From Nissolia schottii (lineage: Eukaryota > Streptophyta > Magnoliopsida > Fabales > Fabaceae): DNA of 64,000 nucleotides. The position numbers were made by a program, and so were the translations under genes. Location: contig QANU01063982.1 of NCBI GenBank assembly GCA_003254905.1, positions 108,075 through 172,074 on the forward strand, written 5' to 3'. Of the stretch, positions 26,641 through 38,284 are shown piece after piece. The stretch's first letter is position 1, and each line of letters begins with the position of its first letter. Below the pieces are notes generated by a model. It worked only from the letters and a program-made list of their open reading frames with translations, was not told the DNA's origin and ran no database searches.

Positions 26641-28110
26641 ATGGCTTCCCTTCCAACGGCAAGGTCCATCCTCCTCTTCTCCAACTCAACAACCAAACCC
26701 TTCCTCTTCCCCTTCAAACCTTCCTCTTCTTTCTCTTCCCTCCCTCTCCACTTCACTAGAACCAAATGCACCCTCCAACCCCAACCCCAACACCAACAAC
26801 CCGTCCTCCTCCGCCGCCGCAACATCATCCAAGTTCTCGAAGAGCGGGGCCTCCTCGACTCCACCACCGGTGCCGCCGCCCTCGCAACCGCCGCCTTCTC
26901 CGCCTCCCCTCTCAAGGTCTACTGCGGCTTCGACCCCACCGCCGAGAGCCTCCACCTCGGCAACCTCCTCGGCATCATTGTCCTCTCCTGGTTCCGCCGC
27001 TGCGGCCACCTCCCCGTCGCCCTCATCGGCGGCGCCACCGCCCGCGTCGGCGACCCCTCCGGCAAGTCCCTCGAGCGGCCCGAGCTGGACCCCGCCGCCA
27101 TCGAGAGGAACACCGTGACTATATCCCAAACCATCGAACAAATCCTGGGTAGGTCTCAAAACTCGAACTTGGAAGGCTCCAGTGTTTTGATTTTGAATAA
27201 CTATGATTGGTGGAAGGAGTTTAGTTTATTGGATTTTTTGAAAAAAGTGGGTAAGTATGCTAGGGTTGGGTCCATGATGGCTAAGGAGAGTGTCAAGAAG
27301 AGGCTTGAATCTGAACAGGGAATGAGTTACACTGAATTCACTTACCAATTATTGCAGGGTTATGATTTTTTGCATTTGTTTCAGAATGAGGGTGTTAGTG
27401 TTCAGATTGGGGGTAGTGATCAGTGGGGGAATATAACCGCCGGTACCGAGTTGATTCGGAAGATTTTGCAGGTTGAGGGTGCTTATGGATTGACATTCCC
27501 TCTTCTGTTGAAGAGTGATGGAACCAAATTTGGTAAATCGGAAGACGGCGCTATTTGGCTTTCGCCAGCGATGTTGTCGCCTTACAAGTTTTACCAGTAC
27601 TTTTTCTCGGTCCCGGATGCGGACGTGATTAGGTTTCTGAAAATTCTCACGTTTATGGATGTTGAGGAGATAGTTGCATTGGAGGGGGAAATGGGGAAAC
27701 CCGGTTATGTGCCAAATACTGCTCAGCGAAGGCTTGCGGAGGAAGTTACGCGGTTTGTTCACGGAGAAGAGGGTTTGGTTGAGGCACTTAAGGCTACGGA
27801 AGCCTTGCGGCCAGGGTCTGAGACGAAGTTGGACTGGAAGACTATTGAGGGGATAGCTGAGGGTGTCCCTTCTTGTTCTTTGGCTTATGATGATGTTTTG
27901 AACCTGTCGTTGGTCGATCTTTCGGTTTCTTCTGGTTTGTTTGAGAGCAAATCTGCTGCACGCCGTTTGATGAAGCAAGGAGGTTTTTACTTGAATAATA
28001 ACAGGGTAGATAGTGAAAGTAAGAGGATTGAGGCTGCAGATATTGTGGATGGGAAAGTTCTTCTTTTATCTGCAGGCAAAAAGAATAAAGTGTTGGTGAG
28101 AATAGCATGA
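26641..28110 (+). CDS. Tyrosyl-tRNA synthetase, organellar (bacterial type)
   Basis: Class I aminoacyl-tRNA synthetase charging tRNA-Tyr (EC 6.1.1.1). It is intronless, 489 aa. Residues 1 to about 55 are Ser/Thr/Pro/Phe-rich and fit a transit peptide; the Arabidopsis homologue is imported into chloroplasts and mitochondria. The ATP-site HIGH motif is HLGN at 105-108 (FDPTAESLHLGNLLG). The tyrosine pocket includes QLLQGYDFLHLF and GGSDQWGNI. The KMSKS loop is KFGKS at 296-300. A C-terminal S4 RNA-binding domain covers about 425-485. Length and order match bacterial TyrRS plus a leader, so it looks functional. The first 480 bases have almost exclusively G or C at third codon positions, while the rest is A/T-rich at those positions, with a sharp change near 27110-27180. 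Confidence 0.95.
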   Translation: MASLPTARSILLFSNSTTKPFLFPFKPSSSFSSLPLHFTRTKCTLQPQPQHQQPVLLRRRNIIQVLEERGLLDSTTGAAALATAAFSASPLKVYCGFDPTAESLHLGNLLGIIVLSWFRRCGHLPVALIGGATARVGDPSGKSLERPELDPAAIERNTVTISQTIEQILGRSQNSNLEGSSVLILNNYDWWKEFSLLDFLKKVGKYARVGSMMAKESVKKRLESEQGMSYTEFTYQLLQGYDFLHLFQNEGVSVQIGGSDQWGNITAGTELIRKILQVEGAYGLTFPLLLKSDGTKFGKSEDGAIWLSPAMLSPYKFYQYFFSVPDADVIRFLKILTFMDVEEIVALEGEMGKPGYVPNTAQRRLAEEVTRFVHGEEGLVEALKATEALRPGSETKLDWKTIEGIAEGVPSCSLAYDDVLNLSLVDLSVSSGLFESKSAARRLMKQGGFYLNNNRVDSESKRIEAADIVDGKVLLLSAGKKNKVLVRIA

Positions 28111-29385
28111 AGGGGGAATTCTTAGACAGCTGAGCATTTTTTGAAGACTGTTTATTTGCTAGGTGATTTTACTGTATTCTTAAGAAACCTTTGAATTTTT
28201 GCTGCTAAAGAGTTAGTATTTTTATTTGTCAGCCAGTTTGGTGAATGATAGATTTTCTAACATACAATGCTATTGCATGCTTAATTTTTACAAATTGCTT
28301 CCATTATTGGTAAACACTAAAGAATGCAGCGGTGTACTCATTTTTGGAGTATCTAACATTGCATCTGTAGATTTGTAAGTTCACTTTTCTTGATTTTGGG
28401 AATATGAAGTAAATATGTTGATTAGCCATTGTTGAATATATGCCACTAGTATTGAGCATGAAATAACGAACTCAGAAGTGATCTGGAATTTCATGAGTTA
28501 TTCTTATGATGGGGGCTTGTGATATGGTTGGGGAAGTTGTCACTTACTAGGACTCTTGATCTTTGATGTAGAATATATGATGTTTTGCCACAAAATTGGT
28601 ATTATGTATTAGACATGGTTAAATAGTGGTCAAACAAGGTGCAGTTTTATTGGCTTGGCATATCGATGTGAATTTATATGCTTAAATTAAAGCAAGAACC
28701 ACAATAGCAGGTTGCATTGCACTACCAATCTACCATCCAATGTGACCTTCAGCATCTCCGATGAAAACCCTTCTTACTTATACTGAATCATTAGACTGCT
28801 CATTATAGCAAAAACTGATCTTCTCTCTTAAGCCCTGCCTAGAATGAACATCTTCTGGCTTCTGGATGGCTGCTTCAAGGTTCTTGGTTTGTTTGCATGA
28901 CATTGAATCGGGTTGTTCGGTTCTGGTATAAATCCTGTTGGGCTTTGATTGGGGACCGAAGACATCATGGAAGAAAAAATGGGCAATGATACTACAATAT
29001 CATGAGATTGGTTAAGGTATACTTTTCTTGGTTAACATCTAATCTTTATTTATCCTACAGTAGCATTACTAGTCGTATCGTCTGTGTTCTGATTCTTCTG
29101 AAGTGTGAATGAATGGTTTGTCTAATGCATTTTTAGGACATGCAAATTGGCATTCCGACTGTATTTTTTGAGAATGTTAAATCTCAACTATTTTAAATGT
29201 GGCCTATTTGCATTTTATCTCATCTTGGTTTATGTCCTTCCTAATTTACTGCAAATTGGATAAGTAGTTCAGAAATTTCATTGGATTATTTTAAAAAAAG
29301 GAATTTGTTTTAATAGCGACTGAACTATATTTTCAGCTTTAGCTGAAATAGGTTTAGGCTTTGAATTCACACACACGTACGCCCG

Positions 29386-29425
<40 letters not shown>

Positions 29426-29840
29426 AACGTGTTATATTATACAAAGTATTTTCTTAAAATAAATAAAATGGAAATCTTGTTTTTAGAAAAATTTCCCCAC
29501 CCCCCACTCCAATTATAGCAAAGTAGGTCCAACCCTGTGTATTAGTTCAATCTGCTCATAAATTCTGGCAAATGCTCTACTTGTGAAGCTCATTTGTTTG
29601 AGCTAGGCCTAATCGTGAACTTTTAGTTACTTGTGCATGAGTCCAATTGTCCAAAGATTGAACCAAAGCACCTATTGGCTGCCTTGTTCTAGCATCAAAA
29701 ATTCAAAACTTGACATGGGTAATTAGCACCAATCAGAATGTAGTGTTGCTGGATTTCTAGTTTGAAAATATACAACATAGCATAGTTTCCGAACAACTTG
29801 ACATGGGTATTGTGAGGGCTGTATTATACCGTCATTATGT
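28111..29840. other. TyrRS 3' flank, no further gene
   Basis: It contains the 3' UTR and about 1.5 kb of AT-rich spacer. The only distinct feature is a (CA)n microsatellite at 29387-29422. No open frame of substance. Confidence 0.5.
29387..29422. repeat. (CA)n microsatellite
   Basis: About 18 uninterrupted CA dinucleotides, preceded by a shorter imperfect CA stretch at 29369-29376. Confidence 0.95.
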
Positions 29841-30226
29841 TTAGATGAGCTATTGGAAAGGAATGACAACTTTGGATCAAGGCCATATGGATTGGTCAAT
29901 GGTTGTATGGAAATTGGAAAGCTGTATTATAAAACACTAACGAATGGAGAAGCTGTGGCTGTGGAAAAGCTCGAAGTTTCATCCAAACCCGAATCAAATA
30001 TAGAGTTTTTGGATCCAGGTCCAGGTTTCCATGTTCTTAAGATTTAAGCATGAAAGTTTTGTTGAGTTGAAGGAAATCTTTGAGTGCTTGGATACGACTT
30101 TGCAACTGTGTTGATGCAGGCAGGGGAATGTAGTATTACATGAGAAAGTTCAACCTTTGAACTGCCTACGGTACAGAGATATTAGACCAAGTAATCTGTT
30201 TACATTTGAAGATTACAAAGCTAAAG
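29841..30226 (+). pseudogene. PTI1-like protein kinase pseudogene fragment
   Basis: The first frame (29841-30047) reads LDELLERNDNFGS, then LYYKTLTNGEAVAVEKLEVS and SKPESNIEF, matching the N-lobe of plant PTI1-like Ser/Thr kinases. The VAIK lysine is replaced by Glu (VAVEKL). A frameshift follows: KHESFVEL continues in another frame and a stop interrupts. About 60 residues are then missing before HEKVQP, YRDIRPSN and FEDYKAK. The catalytic-loop HRD is changed to YRD. The sequence stops exactly where an inverted-repeat element begins at 30226. Intron-like material is not seen, which hints at a processed copy but does not prove it. It cannot encode an active kinase. Confidence 0.8.
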
Positions 30227-30432
30227 GTTTGTTGGATTCATGTTTCCATTTCCTGTTCTCTTAGTCTGTTTCTTGTTTTTGCACGATTTTCTGAAGGAAA
30301 AAGTTAAAAACAGGAAAATCATGTTTCTTATTTTTACTATTTTTTTCACAAAATTTTGAAGAAAAAAAAGAAACAAACAAATTAAAAACAAGAAATAAAC
30401 AGGAAATGAAAACACAAACCAAACAAAGCCTT
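30226..30432. mobile_element. Fold-back MITE truncating the kinase pseudogene
   Basis: Ends are inverted: 'aaggtttgttggattcatg' then 'tttccatttcctgtt' on the left; 'aacaggaaatgaaaac' then 'caaaccaaacaaagcctt' on the right. A symmetric interior (cacgattttctgaag / cacaaaattttgaag) is also present. About 205 bp. The AAGG(C)TTTG start resembles hAT-type MITEs. It is related to the element in peroxidase intron 2. Confidence 0.7.
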
Positions 30433-31450
30433 AGATAGCTTAATCTTTCCCCACATGGCATTCCACTCTAGTGTTAAGAACTTTTTATTATCTTGCTCTA
30501 GACTGTTTGATAAAATGCTTAGCTTTTATTTTTTAACTGCATTATCTGTATATCATTTTTTATTCATTGATGTCCTTTGCTTTGGAGTGGCAAGTTAATG
30601 TTAGAATGGGCAAATGAGGTTTTGTAATAGCATTAACGGCTCCTTATGTGGTCATGTTTTCAATAATTTTTCCATGCGCTTGGCTTAAAATTTTCTGGAT
30701 TTGCATGTTAAAATAAAAACAGGAGATATAATTCAGTAGCTTCAACCTTATTCAAATTACTTTAGTGTGGTCAATTTTTATGACAGCAACTAGTTTCAGT
30801 TAGGGGCAAAAACGCGATTTATGCCCTGATTTCGCTGCTATTGTGTTGTGGCCACGACTCCCATAACGAGGCAAATTCAAGAGCTCACAAATTTTAGGCT
30901 ACCTTACTTAGTGCCAAATAGATATGATTGGGCTGTTCTTCACTTTCTACCGTCAAGAGCAGAGCAGTTCGGAACTGGAAATAAAATTCATTTTAAGTTT
31001 TTTCTTCAATTTTCTAACGTGAACCGATTCAAATAATTGGCAACTTATGCTGAGCTTTTCTTTTCTAATGCATAGAGAAGTTCACGAAGGTCATGTTGTG
31101 CACTAGAAAGAACTAAATATTTTGTTAGGAAGAAAGTATGTTCTTGTTTGTATCAAACTTTCATTATTTTTTATTTTTTTTATTTTCGGATGTGTAAGGT
31201 GTTAAGTATTAGATAGATGCAAATGCAAAATTGCTTGGAATGGATCCTCTAACTTGATTTTCTTGTCTATTGGAGTCAAGCGTGACCTCTCAACACTAAT
31301 AACTTCGTTGTTTATGTCATGTATGGGTCTCACTTCCTCAATTTATGGTGAGAGATTACACTTTGAGAAAAATTTCCAAAAATAAAACATGGAAAATGGC
31401 TAATTCACAATAAACCAATTTGAAAATTGTTTCCAAAATAAACAAATTTC
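30433..31450. other. Intergenic, no gene seen
   Basis: AT-rich spacer. A 62-codon frame at 30848-31036 has no recognisable content. Confidence 0.45.
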
Positions 31451-31459
31451 TTATAAAGG

Positions 31460-31590
31460 GAGTCAATTTAAATTGACTTTCGTTTATGGTTTTTTCTTTT
31501 AAATAGGAGTCAATTTAAATTGACTCCTGTAATAAAAAAGATTGATTTAATTTTTTTAAAAAACAGAAGTCGATTCAAATTGACTCTTAT
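31460..31590. repeat. Three palindromes of AGTCAATTTAAATTGACT type
   Basis: Copies at 31461-31478, 31505-31528 and about 31566-31588. The middle one is a perfect 24-bp palindrome (half-site AGGAGTCAATTT). They lie 44-60 bp apart, downstream of a plant-mobile-domain relic on the minus strand. They may be terminal sequence of the same transposon; this is inference. Confidence 0.75.
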
Positions 31591-32094
31591 GTAATATAAT
31601 CCAAATCACAAAGTCTTTCTCAATTGTAGTGTGTATCAATGTTTTGGAGAAAAGTTAGGTTTCATTGTATAGTATGCATGTTTATGCCTATTTATAACTG
31701 TTTTATGGACGACTTATTATTTGTTATGTCGCTTTTTTGTTTAGTTGTTGTTAGTAACTTTATTCTTTATTCATACGTAAACAAATTAGTCATAAAGAAA
31801 TAACAAGTTCAACAAAATGAATCACATAATAAAGTAACATACTTTATAAAGTAACATACATAAAGTTACACACATAATTACATAAAGTTACATATAGTAT
31901 ATACAAAACCAAAATAACCCTAAACTATATATTGGTGACATCATGGTGTCAACCTCCTAGGACATAATATTTTCCTCCCGTGAGGCATGTTAGCATGCGT
32001 CTCGGAAGACTCAAGCGGCATGGATGCTGCTGCTAAGCTTTCCACTAGGCCCTGTCTTCACCCTATGATCCCAGTGGAGACACTAGACGAGATG
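31591..32094. other. Spacer, no gene seen
   Basis: AT-rich, with a repeated 'cataaagttacata' motif at 31850-31895. Probably part of the transposon containing the plant-mobile-domain relic. Confidence 0.4.
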
Positions 32095-33180
32095 CTACCT
32101 GCTCCAGGGCACCGAGAAGATCCCTCTCCATGGTAGTCGCGTCGAGGAGGGGACTGTTGGGCCCAACACCAACACCTGATGGCGGGATGTCAGCAAAAAT
32201 TGTCGAATTTGCTCAACATCCTTGTGCGGTCCCCAAGAACCTGTCCTCCCATTGTGTGTAGTCGGCTTGTGTGGCTGAGGTTGATAGACATCGTCATTGA
32301 CCACTGGAGTCTCCAGCTCCGGTGAGAAGACCTTGCGGAAAGACAGCCTAGTATCAACTTGACCCAAAGCATAAAGAGTCAAACCGACAACAAATCTGGG
32401 ATATGACTGTTGGTGGTGCTGAAACCCCACCGACGCCTCCCTTCCTGGATAACGACTACTAGAAGCATATGGCTGTTGTTGCCAGGGAAGCTCGGGCTCG
32501 ATCGACTCGTCATCCACACTGGCGCCACATATGGCTACTACTGTTGCTTGGGGCTTGGCCTTGTCATCCATTAGAATATCAAAGTCCTCGATATCAAAGT
32601 CGAAATCATCAGGATCTTCATATTTTCGCTGGGATGCACGTGCCCCTTTCCTCCTCCTAATTGGTAGTGTACACCGGCCAGGAGTGGGAGCAGGGACTGC
32701 AACTAGAGGTGGCATTGCGGGAGCCTCGTAAGGAACATCTGCTAGCAACTCCCTTAGTGCTGGCTCAATATCCTTCGGAGCAAACCGTAGAAAACTCTCC
32801 AACAAGGCCCCGTACCACTGAAAGTATTGGAGGGAGGGCTTGGAGTTTGCAAAAAGGGAGTATGACACTACCGTATCTGTGTGTGTATCCCATGCCTCGT
32901 GCCATCTAACATGAAATACACGTCATTCGGTCCCCTTAGCTCCCTTTGCGTCCTTAAAGTTCAGGAAGTCGATGTCAATTGACATCTGGGGTATCCATTG
33001 CACAACACCAAACTGTTGAACTACACGGTCCATGTGGTGCCACTCAACAATAGCGAAGCAAATAAGGGTGATATTTGATGCCCATATCGCCTGCTCGTCG
33101 TATACCCATCCAAGTATCGCCACATTCACAACTGGCTTGTTATACAACGTCCATTCCCAAATTGACAAGAAACTCAATTG
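32095..33180 (-). pseudogene. Plant mobile domain (PMD/MAIN-type) pseudogene
   Basis: Minus-strand frame one (33177-32923) reads NVAILGWVYDEQAIWASN, then LICFAIVEWHHMDRVVQQFG and VVQWIP. Frame two (upstream of and through 32868-32095) continues with DTHTDTVVSYSLFANSK and LQYFQWYGALLESFLRF, then a Pro-rich and acidic tail. This is the C-terminal half of the plant mobile domain. Transposons encode it, as do the host MAIN and MAIL proteins and the PP7 long-form family. A frameshift between the two frames and a missing N-terminal half show it is broken. It is most likely transposon-derived rather than a MAIN orthologue, given the long low-complexity tail and repeat-rich surroundings. Confidence 0.75.
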
Positions 33181-33506
33181 AGATGATCCATTCCCAAATT
33201 GTTTTTATCTCCCTCGTCTTGTTTTATCGTTTTTGCAAGTCTCTTAACCTAATAATTTAAATAAATCCACAACTGTGAGGAATATTGGGTCCAAAGACAC
33301 CAACCTAAGGCAGTAGAGTGGGTGAAGCAAAAAAAGGAACACTAGGAATCTTATTTGGGGGTCTAAGTCAGGGTTGCCTAGTATGTAGTACTCTTCGATA
33401 CAGGTACATGGTACGCTACCTTGTCAATTATATATGGTATGTAAAGGGTATATATAGATGGTTCACTAGTTTGGTTTGTGATTCAGCTTTAATATTTTAA
33501 GTGTTC
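33181..33506. other. Intergenic, no gene seen
   Basis: No coding or RNA signal. It lies between the plant-mobile-domain relic and a MITE. Confidence 0.4.
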
Positions 33507-33727
33507 TGCTACACGTACACCAAAAATCATACACCATACATACACCTCGTATTTATATACATAAAGTTTGTGTTTTAACTCATGTAATGTTTGTGCACTT
33601 AATTAAGTATAGTTGAGAGTATCATTTATAAGTTTGTAATGTTTGTGCACTTGTGAGAATAAAATTTGTGCATTATTAATGGTGTATGTATGGGTGTATG
33701 AAATTGAGTGTACATATAGTATTTTTG
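33507..33727. mobile_element. MITE, TGCTAC-GTACAC family, copy 2
   Basis: Left end 'tgctacacgtacacc', right end 'gagtgtacatatagta', with inner pairing 'tacaccatacatacacc' / 'ggtgtatgtatgggtgta'. The body matches copy 1 (2479-2697) on the opposite strand, for example 'cttaattaagtatagttgagagtatcat' here. Both are about 220 bp. Confidence 0.65.
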
Positions 33728-36700
33728 ATATTTTATCTATTTATTCAATATGGGTTTATTTTTTAGATAGCAAATCAGGATTTTTTTTTATATAGAAAAA
33801 AGGTTTATACCCACTCTATTATGTTGTGTTTGGTACTAGGTATAGAACAAAGAGACAGAGACACGAGAATAAAAAATTTCTATATTCTCTATATCTCACT
33901 AAAGTTGAGACAGAGGGAACAAATTTTTTTACCTTAAGGACATAAATTTGGACTGGGAGGAACATGAATTTTCTTTATCTATGTTCTCCTGTTGTGTTCC
34001 TAATATAAAATGCAAACTTATTGTAACCCCCAACTTCTTCGACCAAAAGCTACTGTAAAGCATAAAAGTTTCTAACAAAATAATCAGCCCATTAACGGGT
34101 GTACCAAAAAAAATAGTGTGTACTGTAACCCCATCAAAATCACCATCTTAGAAATCAACACCCAGCAGTCGCTACCATCTTCTAGCTTGACCATCTTCAC
34201 TCCGCTGTCTCCTCCTATCTGCGGTCCTTTAGTCTTCTCTAGCAAAATATATGAGATTTCCTCATTTCTTCTTGGCTATGCCTTTGTCTTTTTCATCTCA
34301 TCACATATCGCTACATTGGTGAACCCAATGATGACATAGCAGTAAAATAGTAAGCAAGAGAACCGTGAACTGGAACTCACGAACCAATTCACAGTTCGTA
34401 GAGGGCTGAACGACTTTTGTTACTCTAGTCTAAGCAGAACAAGCAACTTAGTTTCTGTGCTAACTTTTAGCTGAAATTTGTTTTGATTCAATATGTAAAA
34501 TTAAGATATGATGACAAATATTGTATAAATGTTTTAATGTGTGTCAAAGTGTTTTAGGAAAAGTTAAGTCCAAGCTTTTTTTAACAATTGAAAAAACATT
34601 TCTTGGTTTTTGGCCCAAATTTATTTTGATGCAATAAGGAAAATAATAAAGAAAATGCTCTAAGCTCATCACTTTCGGCCAAATGAAAGAAATAAAATTG
34701 TAGCAGCCCAAACAACAAGGCCCAACATGTGGAGAAGCAAAAGAAGCTGGATTTATTATTTTATTTGAAAGAAAAAGAGCCAAAGCATAGAAGGAGTGAA
34801 ATAACGTGACAAGACAAGTGAGTATGAGGAAGAGAAATGTATATGCAACTGACATGAAAGGATAATATAAAAATGGGGAAAGGGAAATGTGACAAACTGT
34901 CACTTTTTGAAGAAGGAAATAAAGAAATTAAGAGGAAGGAAACGTGCTGCAGAAGAGAAATAGGGTGGTGTCAGACATTTTTTGGAAAAAGCAAGAAAAT
35001 GTGAAAGAAAAGCTTTCTCTTGCACTATAAAAGAGGAAGTGAAAAAGAAAAATAAAAAAGGGCGTTAGCTTTTTTATTTCATAATACGAAGCAAGGGAGA
35101 GATTTAAAGCTGCTTTTACACTGCATTGTCAACAAAAATAGTACAAGAAAAAATGAAAGAAATGCTATGACACAATAGATAAAGGAATGCATGAAGAATA
35201 TGGTACAAAAGGATAATGCACGAACCAACGAGAGATGGACAACACATCAAATACCTGTAACATTTTGAATTTCAAATCTGCAACGGTCAGAGAAATCAGC
35301 ATATCGAAAGGAATGATGTGGCCATTCAGAAGGTAGAACAAGAAAAGCAAAACAGTCTACTATCAAGCCTACAATCTGAAGCATTATTTTATTCTTTTTC
35401 TCCTCTCAAAACCTACCTACTCTAAAATTTTCTATATAATCTTCTTGTTTTGATTTACTTCTATGTGAGAGAAGCATTTTTTTGTTTGAGAGTCTTTGAG
35501 AGTAAAAGAGACAGAGTATAAAGAGATTTGAGAAAAGCCATAATTATGTATATCTGTTCTTGAGTTTTTTCTTGTTTGGATCATTTGAGAGTTTTGTTTT
35601 AAATTAATGTTTGTATTTGAAAGCCTTGTGAAAGAATAGTGATTTAGATGTTTAAAGAATTAGATGCAAATTTTTAACTCTTAGAAATTGACCTAATATA
35701 AATTTTGTATGTGGTATTCTCTTGTCATCCCTACATATACTATACAATCAAGTTGTATAGTAGATGAATCTATCACTTCCATATGAGGACTCATTACATT
35801 GCAAGTAGTGAGCTGTCCCTGTCACTTCAAAGGAACTCTGATTAATTAGCTATACTGTGACACAGCTCCACTAATTGCATGTGAATGCTTTAATAGCTGT
35901 GCATATCTTCAACAAAACAAATGGATTCTTTATTTTTAATCTCCGATAGAGCCAAACACCTATATGTGCTTAATAAACATGTATATGTATGTGGGAATCC
36001 TCACAAGCACGCATATTATTTAACGTGACATTTAATTTCATATTTAGAAGTCGTCAACCCCACATAAATGCGATATCAGTTTGATTTTTATATTTTTTTT
36101 AAAAAGTTTAAGAGTACCCTTAGTTCATTATTTAAGAAATTACAAGTGAAAATTTTGTGTTACAAGGTGAAATTTTTAAAATTTTAATGCGTTAAAAATT
36201 ATATAAACTCAAAAATCTTACTATTTGTGATTCTTTAACTAATGCTCTAGGAGTATTGGTTAATAAAATCCTTTTTTTTTTAATGAATATGAATATTGTC
36301 ATTTAGTATAAAATATGACATGATTTCCACTAAGTCACCCAACTAGCTTGAATTGCGTGTTATAAAACCATCGATTTCTCTGCTCGAAATAAATTAATAA
36401 TATATATAGCTAATTAAATTATAAAATGAAAACGATCTTGCGTTCTTGAATAGGTCTTTTGACATAGAAAGACGATGCTGCTTTGTTGGGAAGATGAAGT
36501 TTCTAAAGTTTTAAATATTATGTGAGATTTTAAGTTATATATATTAAATTGAATAATCACCTAAGGGGCCATGTTGAGCCAAAAGATGCGAATATTTCAA
36601 GCAACGGTGACAAAGCCAAGTTCGATCTATGTCATAATCTGTGCGCTTATTTTTTTCCTCGAAATTCTAAACTACCACACAAAATGAAATGGAAGGGGGA

Positions 36701-36860
36701 ATAAATAAATAAATACAATACTTGTTTTTTTTGTTTACTTTCTAGACGCATTACTTCACACAAGCTCAGGTTGAGTCTCACACGTCAACGAATCGAATGC
36801 TTCATAGAATAGGATAGGAGATTGTGTTGGTGAAAACCTTGACTTTTGACTCCATTGAAT
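33728..36860. other. Long intergenic tract, no gene; possible solo LTR
   Basis: No open frame here resembles a known protein. The stretch 34542 to about 35735, starting TGTCAAAGTGTTTTAGG and ending near CCCTACA, has the look of a roughly 1.2-kb copia LTR (transcribed, purine-rich, with a TATA-like 'ctataaaag' at 35026). I find no matching target duplication, so this is only a suggestion. A small fold-back element may lie at 36110-36262. Confidence 0.3.
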
Positions 36861-36869
36861 AGAACAACT

Positions 36870-37552
36870 TTACAATGCAAGAAAATGAATGATGACTTCA
36901 TTTATTCATTTTTTATAATTTTTATAATTAAATTTATCAATTTTGTTATTATTTCATAATCTAATATGACATATTAATGGATTATATAATCTTGTTATGG
37001 ACTGGGCCCCAACGACCCATTCCACGGAAGGACCTCACCCGACCTGCGCGACCCATCTGTTAAGAGCTGGACCTTGAAGGCCCACTCCTCGGAAGAACCA
37101 TTCACGAACCGCGGAGCGCGCCTATCTCCAGCATAATCAGCTCCCATCACCCCCCTGATGAACGTCTCAGCGAATCTCACAACGCAAACCACGGAGCCGA
37201 AGAGGCAAAATGTCCGCGGAGACTGAGGCGTAGAATGGAACCTATCACCGGCACTTAACAGGTATATAAGCAATGCCGATCACCCAGGTAAGGTCAGAGA
37301 CTCTAATCCCCATATTTGAATGCTCATCTCAAACCTCTACTGACTTTGGCATCAGAGTCCTTGTAAGTACCCACCCGACCACGTATCCACGGAGCTCCAG
37401 GGACCAAAGAGTACCCCACTGGTACAGATCTAATACAATAAATTAATATAATATAAACAAGAAATAACAACAAAAATCAATAAATTTAGTTGTAAAAATT
37501 ATCAAAAATGAATAATTAAGTAAAATAGGATATTTATCCCATGTGGTAGGTG
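36870..37552. mobile_element. Stem-loop MITE split by a solo LTR, copy 1
   Basis: The sequences on the two sides of the LTR at 36993-37426 are inverted repeats of each other. The left is 'ttataatttttataattaaatt' continuing to 'gttattatttcataatctaatatgac'; the right is the complement, from 'ataagaaataacaac' through 'aatttagttgtaaaaattatc'. The outer end 'atttatcccatgtggtaggtga' matches the end of the intact copy at 43935-44300. Hence a MITE of about 250-300 bp received an LTR insertion near its centre. Confidence 0.7.
36993..37426. mobile_element. Solo LTR, GC-rich
   Basis: A 434-bp GC-rich island starting TGTTATGGACTGGG and ending GGTACA, flanked by AATCT (36988-36992) and GATCT (37427-37431), a 5-bp duplication with one mismatch. 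The 3' part 'ctgactttggcatcagagtccttgtaagtacc' resembles the R-U5 of plant gypsy LTRs of Tat/Athila type. No internal region is present, so it probably arose by recombination between two LTRs. It sits inside a MITE. Confidence 0.75.
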
Positions 37553-38282
37553 AGAAATCACCAATTTATTTTTGAAAATTAATACATTTGAACATATAGA
37601 AAATGGGTAGACATTTTGTCACCTTTCTCACAACCAGGTCGGATATCAACTAGTCAAGGCAGTCGTTCAAAGAAGATTTAACTTGGGTCTAATAAAAATA
37701 TACATTTTATTGTTTATATGTATATATGTTTTTATATATGATTAATTATATGTTATATAATAAATAAAAATCATCTTTTATATAATATTTGTATATTATT
37801 ACTGTTGTAGGAGTATGTTTTTCATGTAAGTATTACGTAAAAATAAAAAATATATAATTTTTTAAAATTTGTATTATTTAAAAAAATTGCAGTTTTTTAA
37901 AGATATGAAAAGGAGAATCAAGTTAGTTTTTACTGATCCAATTCACTAGTTTGACTAGTTTTCCGAATTTCTTCAATTCTTTTGCCAAGTAGTTTTTGGG
38001 AGCAAATTGAACCGAACAAGGATTCGGTTCCTGATTCAACCTGTTGAACCAGCTTATCTAGTCCAATTTTTAGAACCTTGTTCACAACACATCATAGAAT
38101 TCATTAAGTACATATACAGTGAACCTCACAATGTGTTATGAGATAAGTGACAAGATGTATACATCTTTTTATATGTTCAAATAACACCTTTTTTTCTTCT
38201 TCTTAATTTTATGCTTTGGTGTTCAGGTTTCAATGACAAAGGAGGTTCTCTATAGCTATTATGTGCATATACATGAAATAGC
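37553..38282. other. Intergenic, no gene seen
   Basis: AT-rich spacer between the nested MITE and the large element that starts near 38285. Confidence 0.4.
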
Positions 38283-38284
38283 TC

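Noticed and set aside
26583..27159. Several long alternative frames, including a Pro/Ser-rich 179-codon frame
   Set aside because: They are shadows caused by the very GC-rich 5' part of the TyrRS coding sequence, whose frame carries all the enzyme motifs.
32095..33180. Host MAIN or PP7 long-form gene
   Set aside because: The N-terminal half is missing and a frameshift divides the domain; context and low-complexity tail fit a transposon relic.
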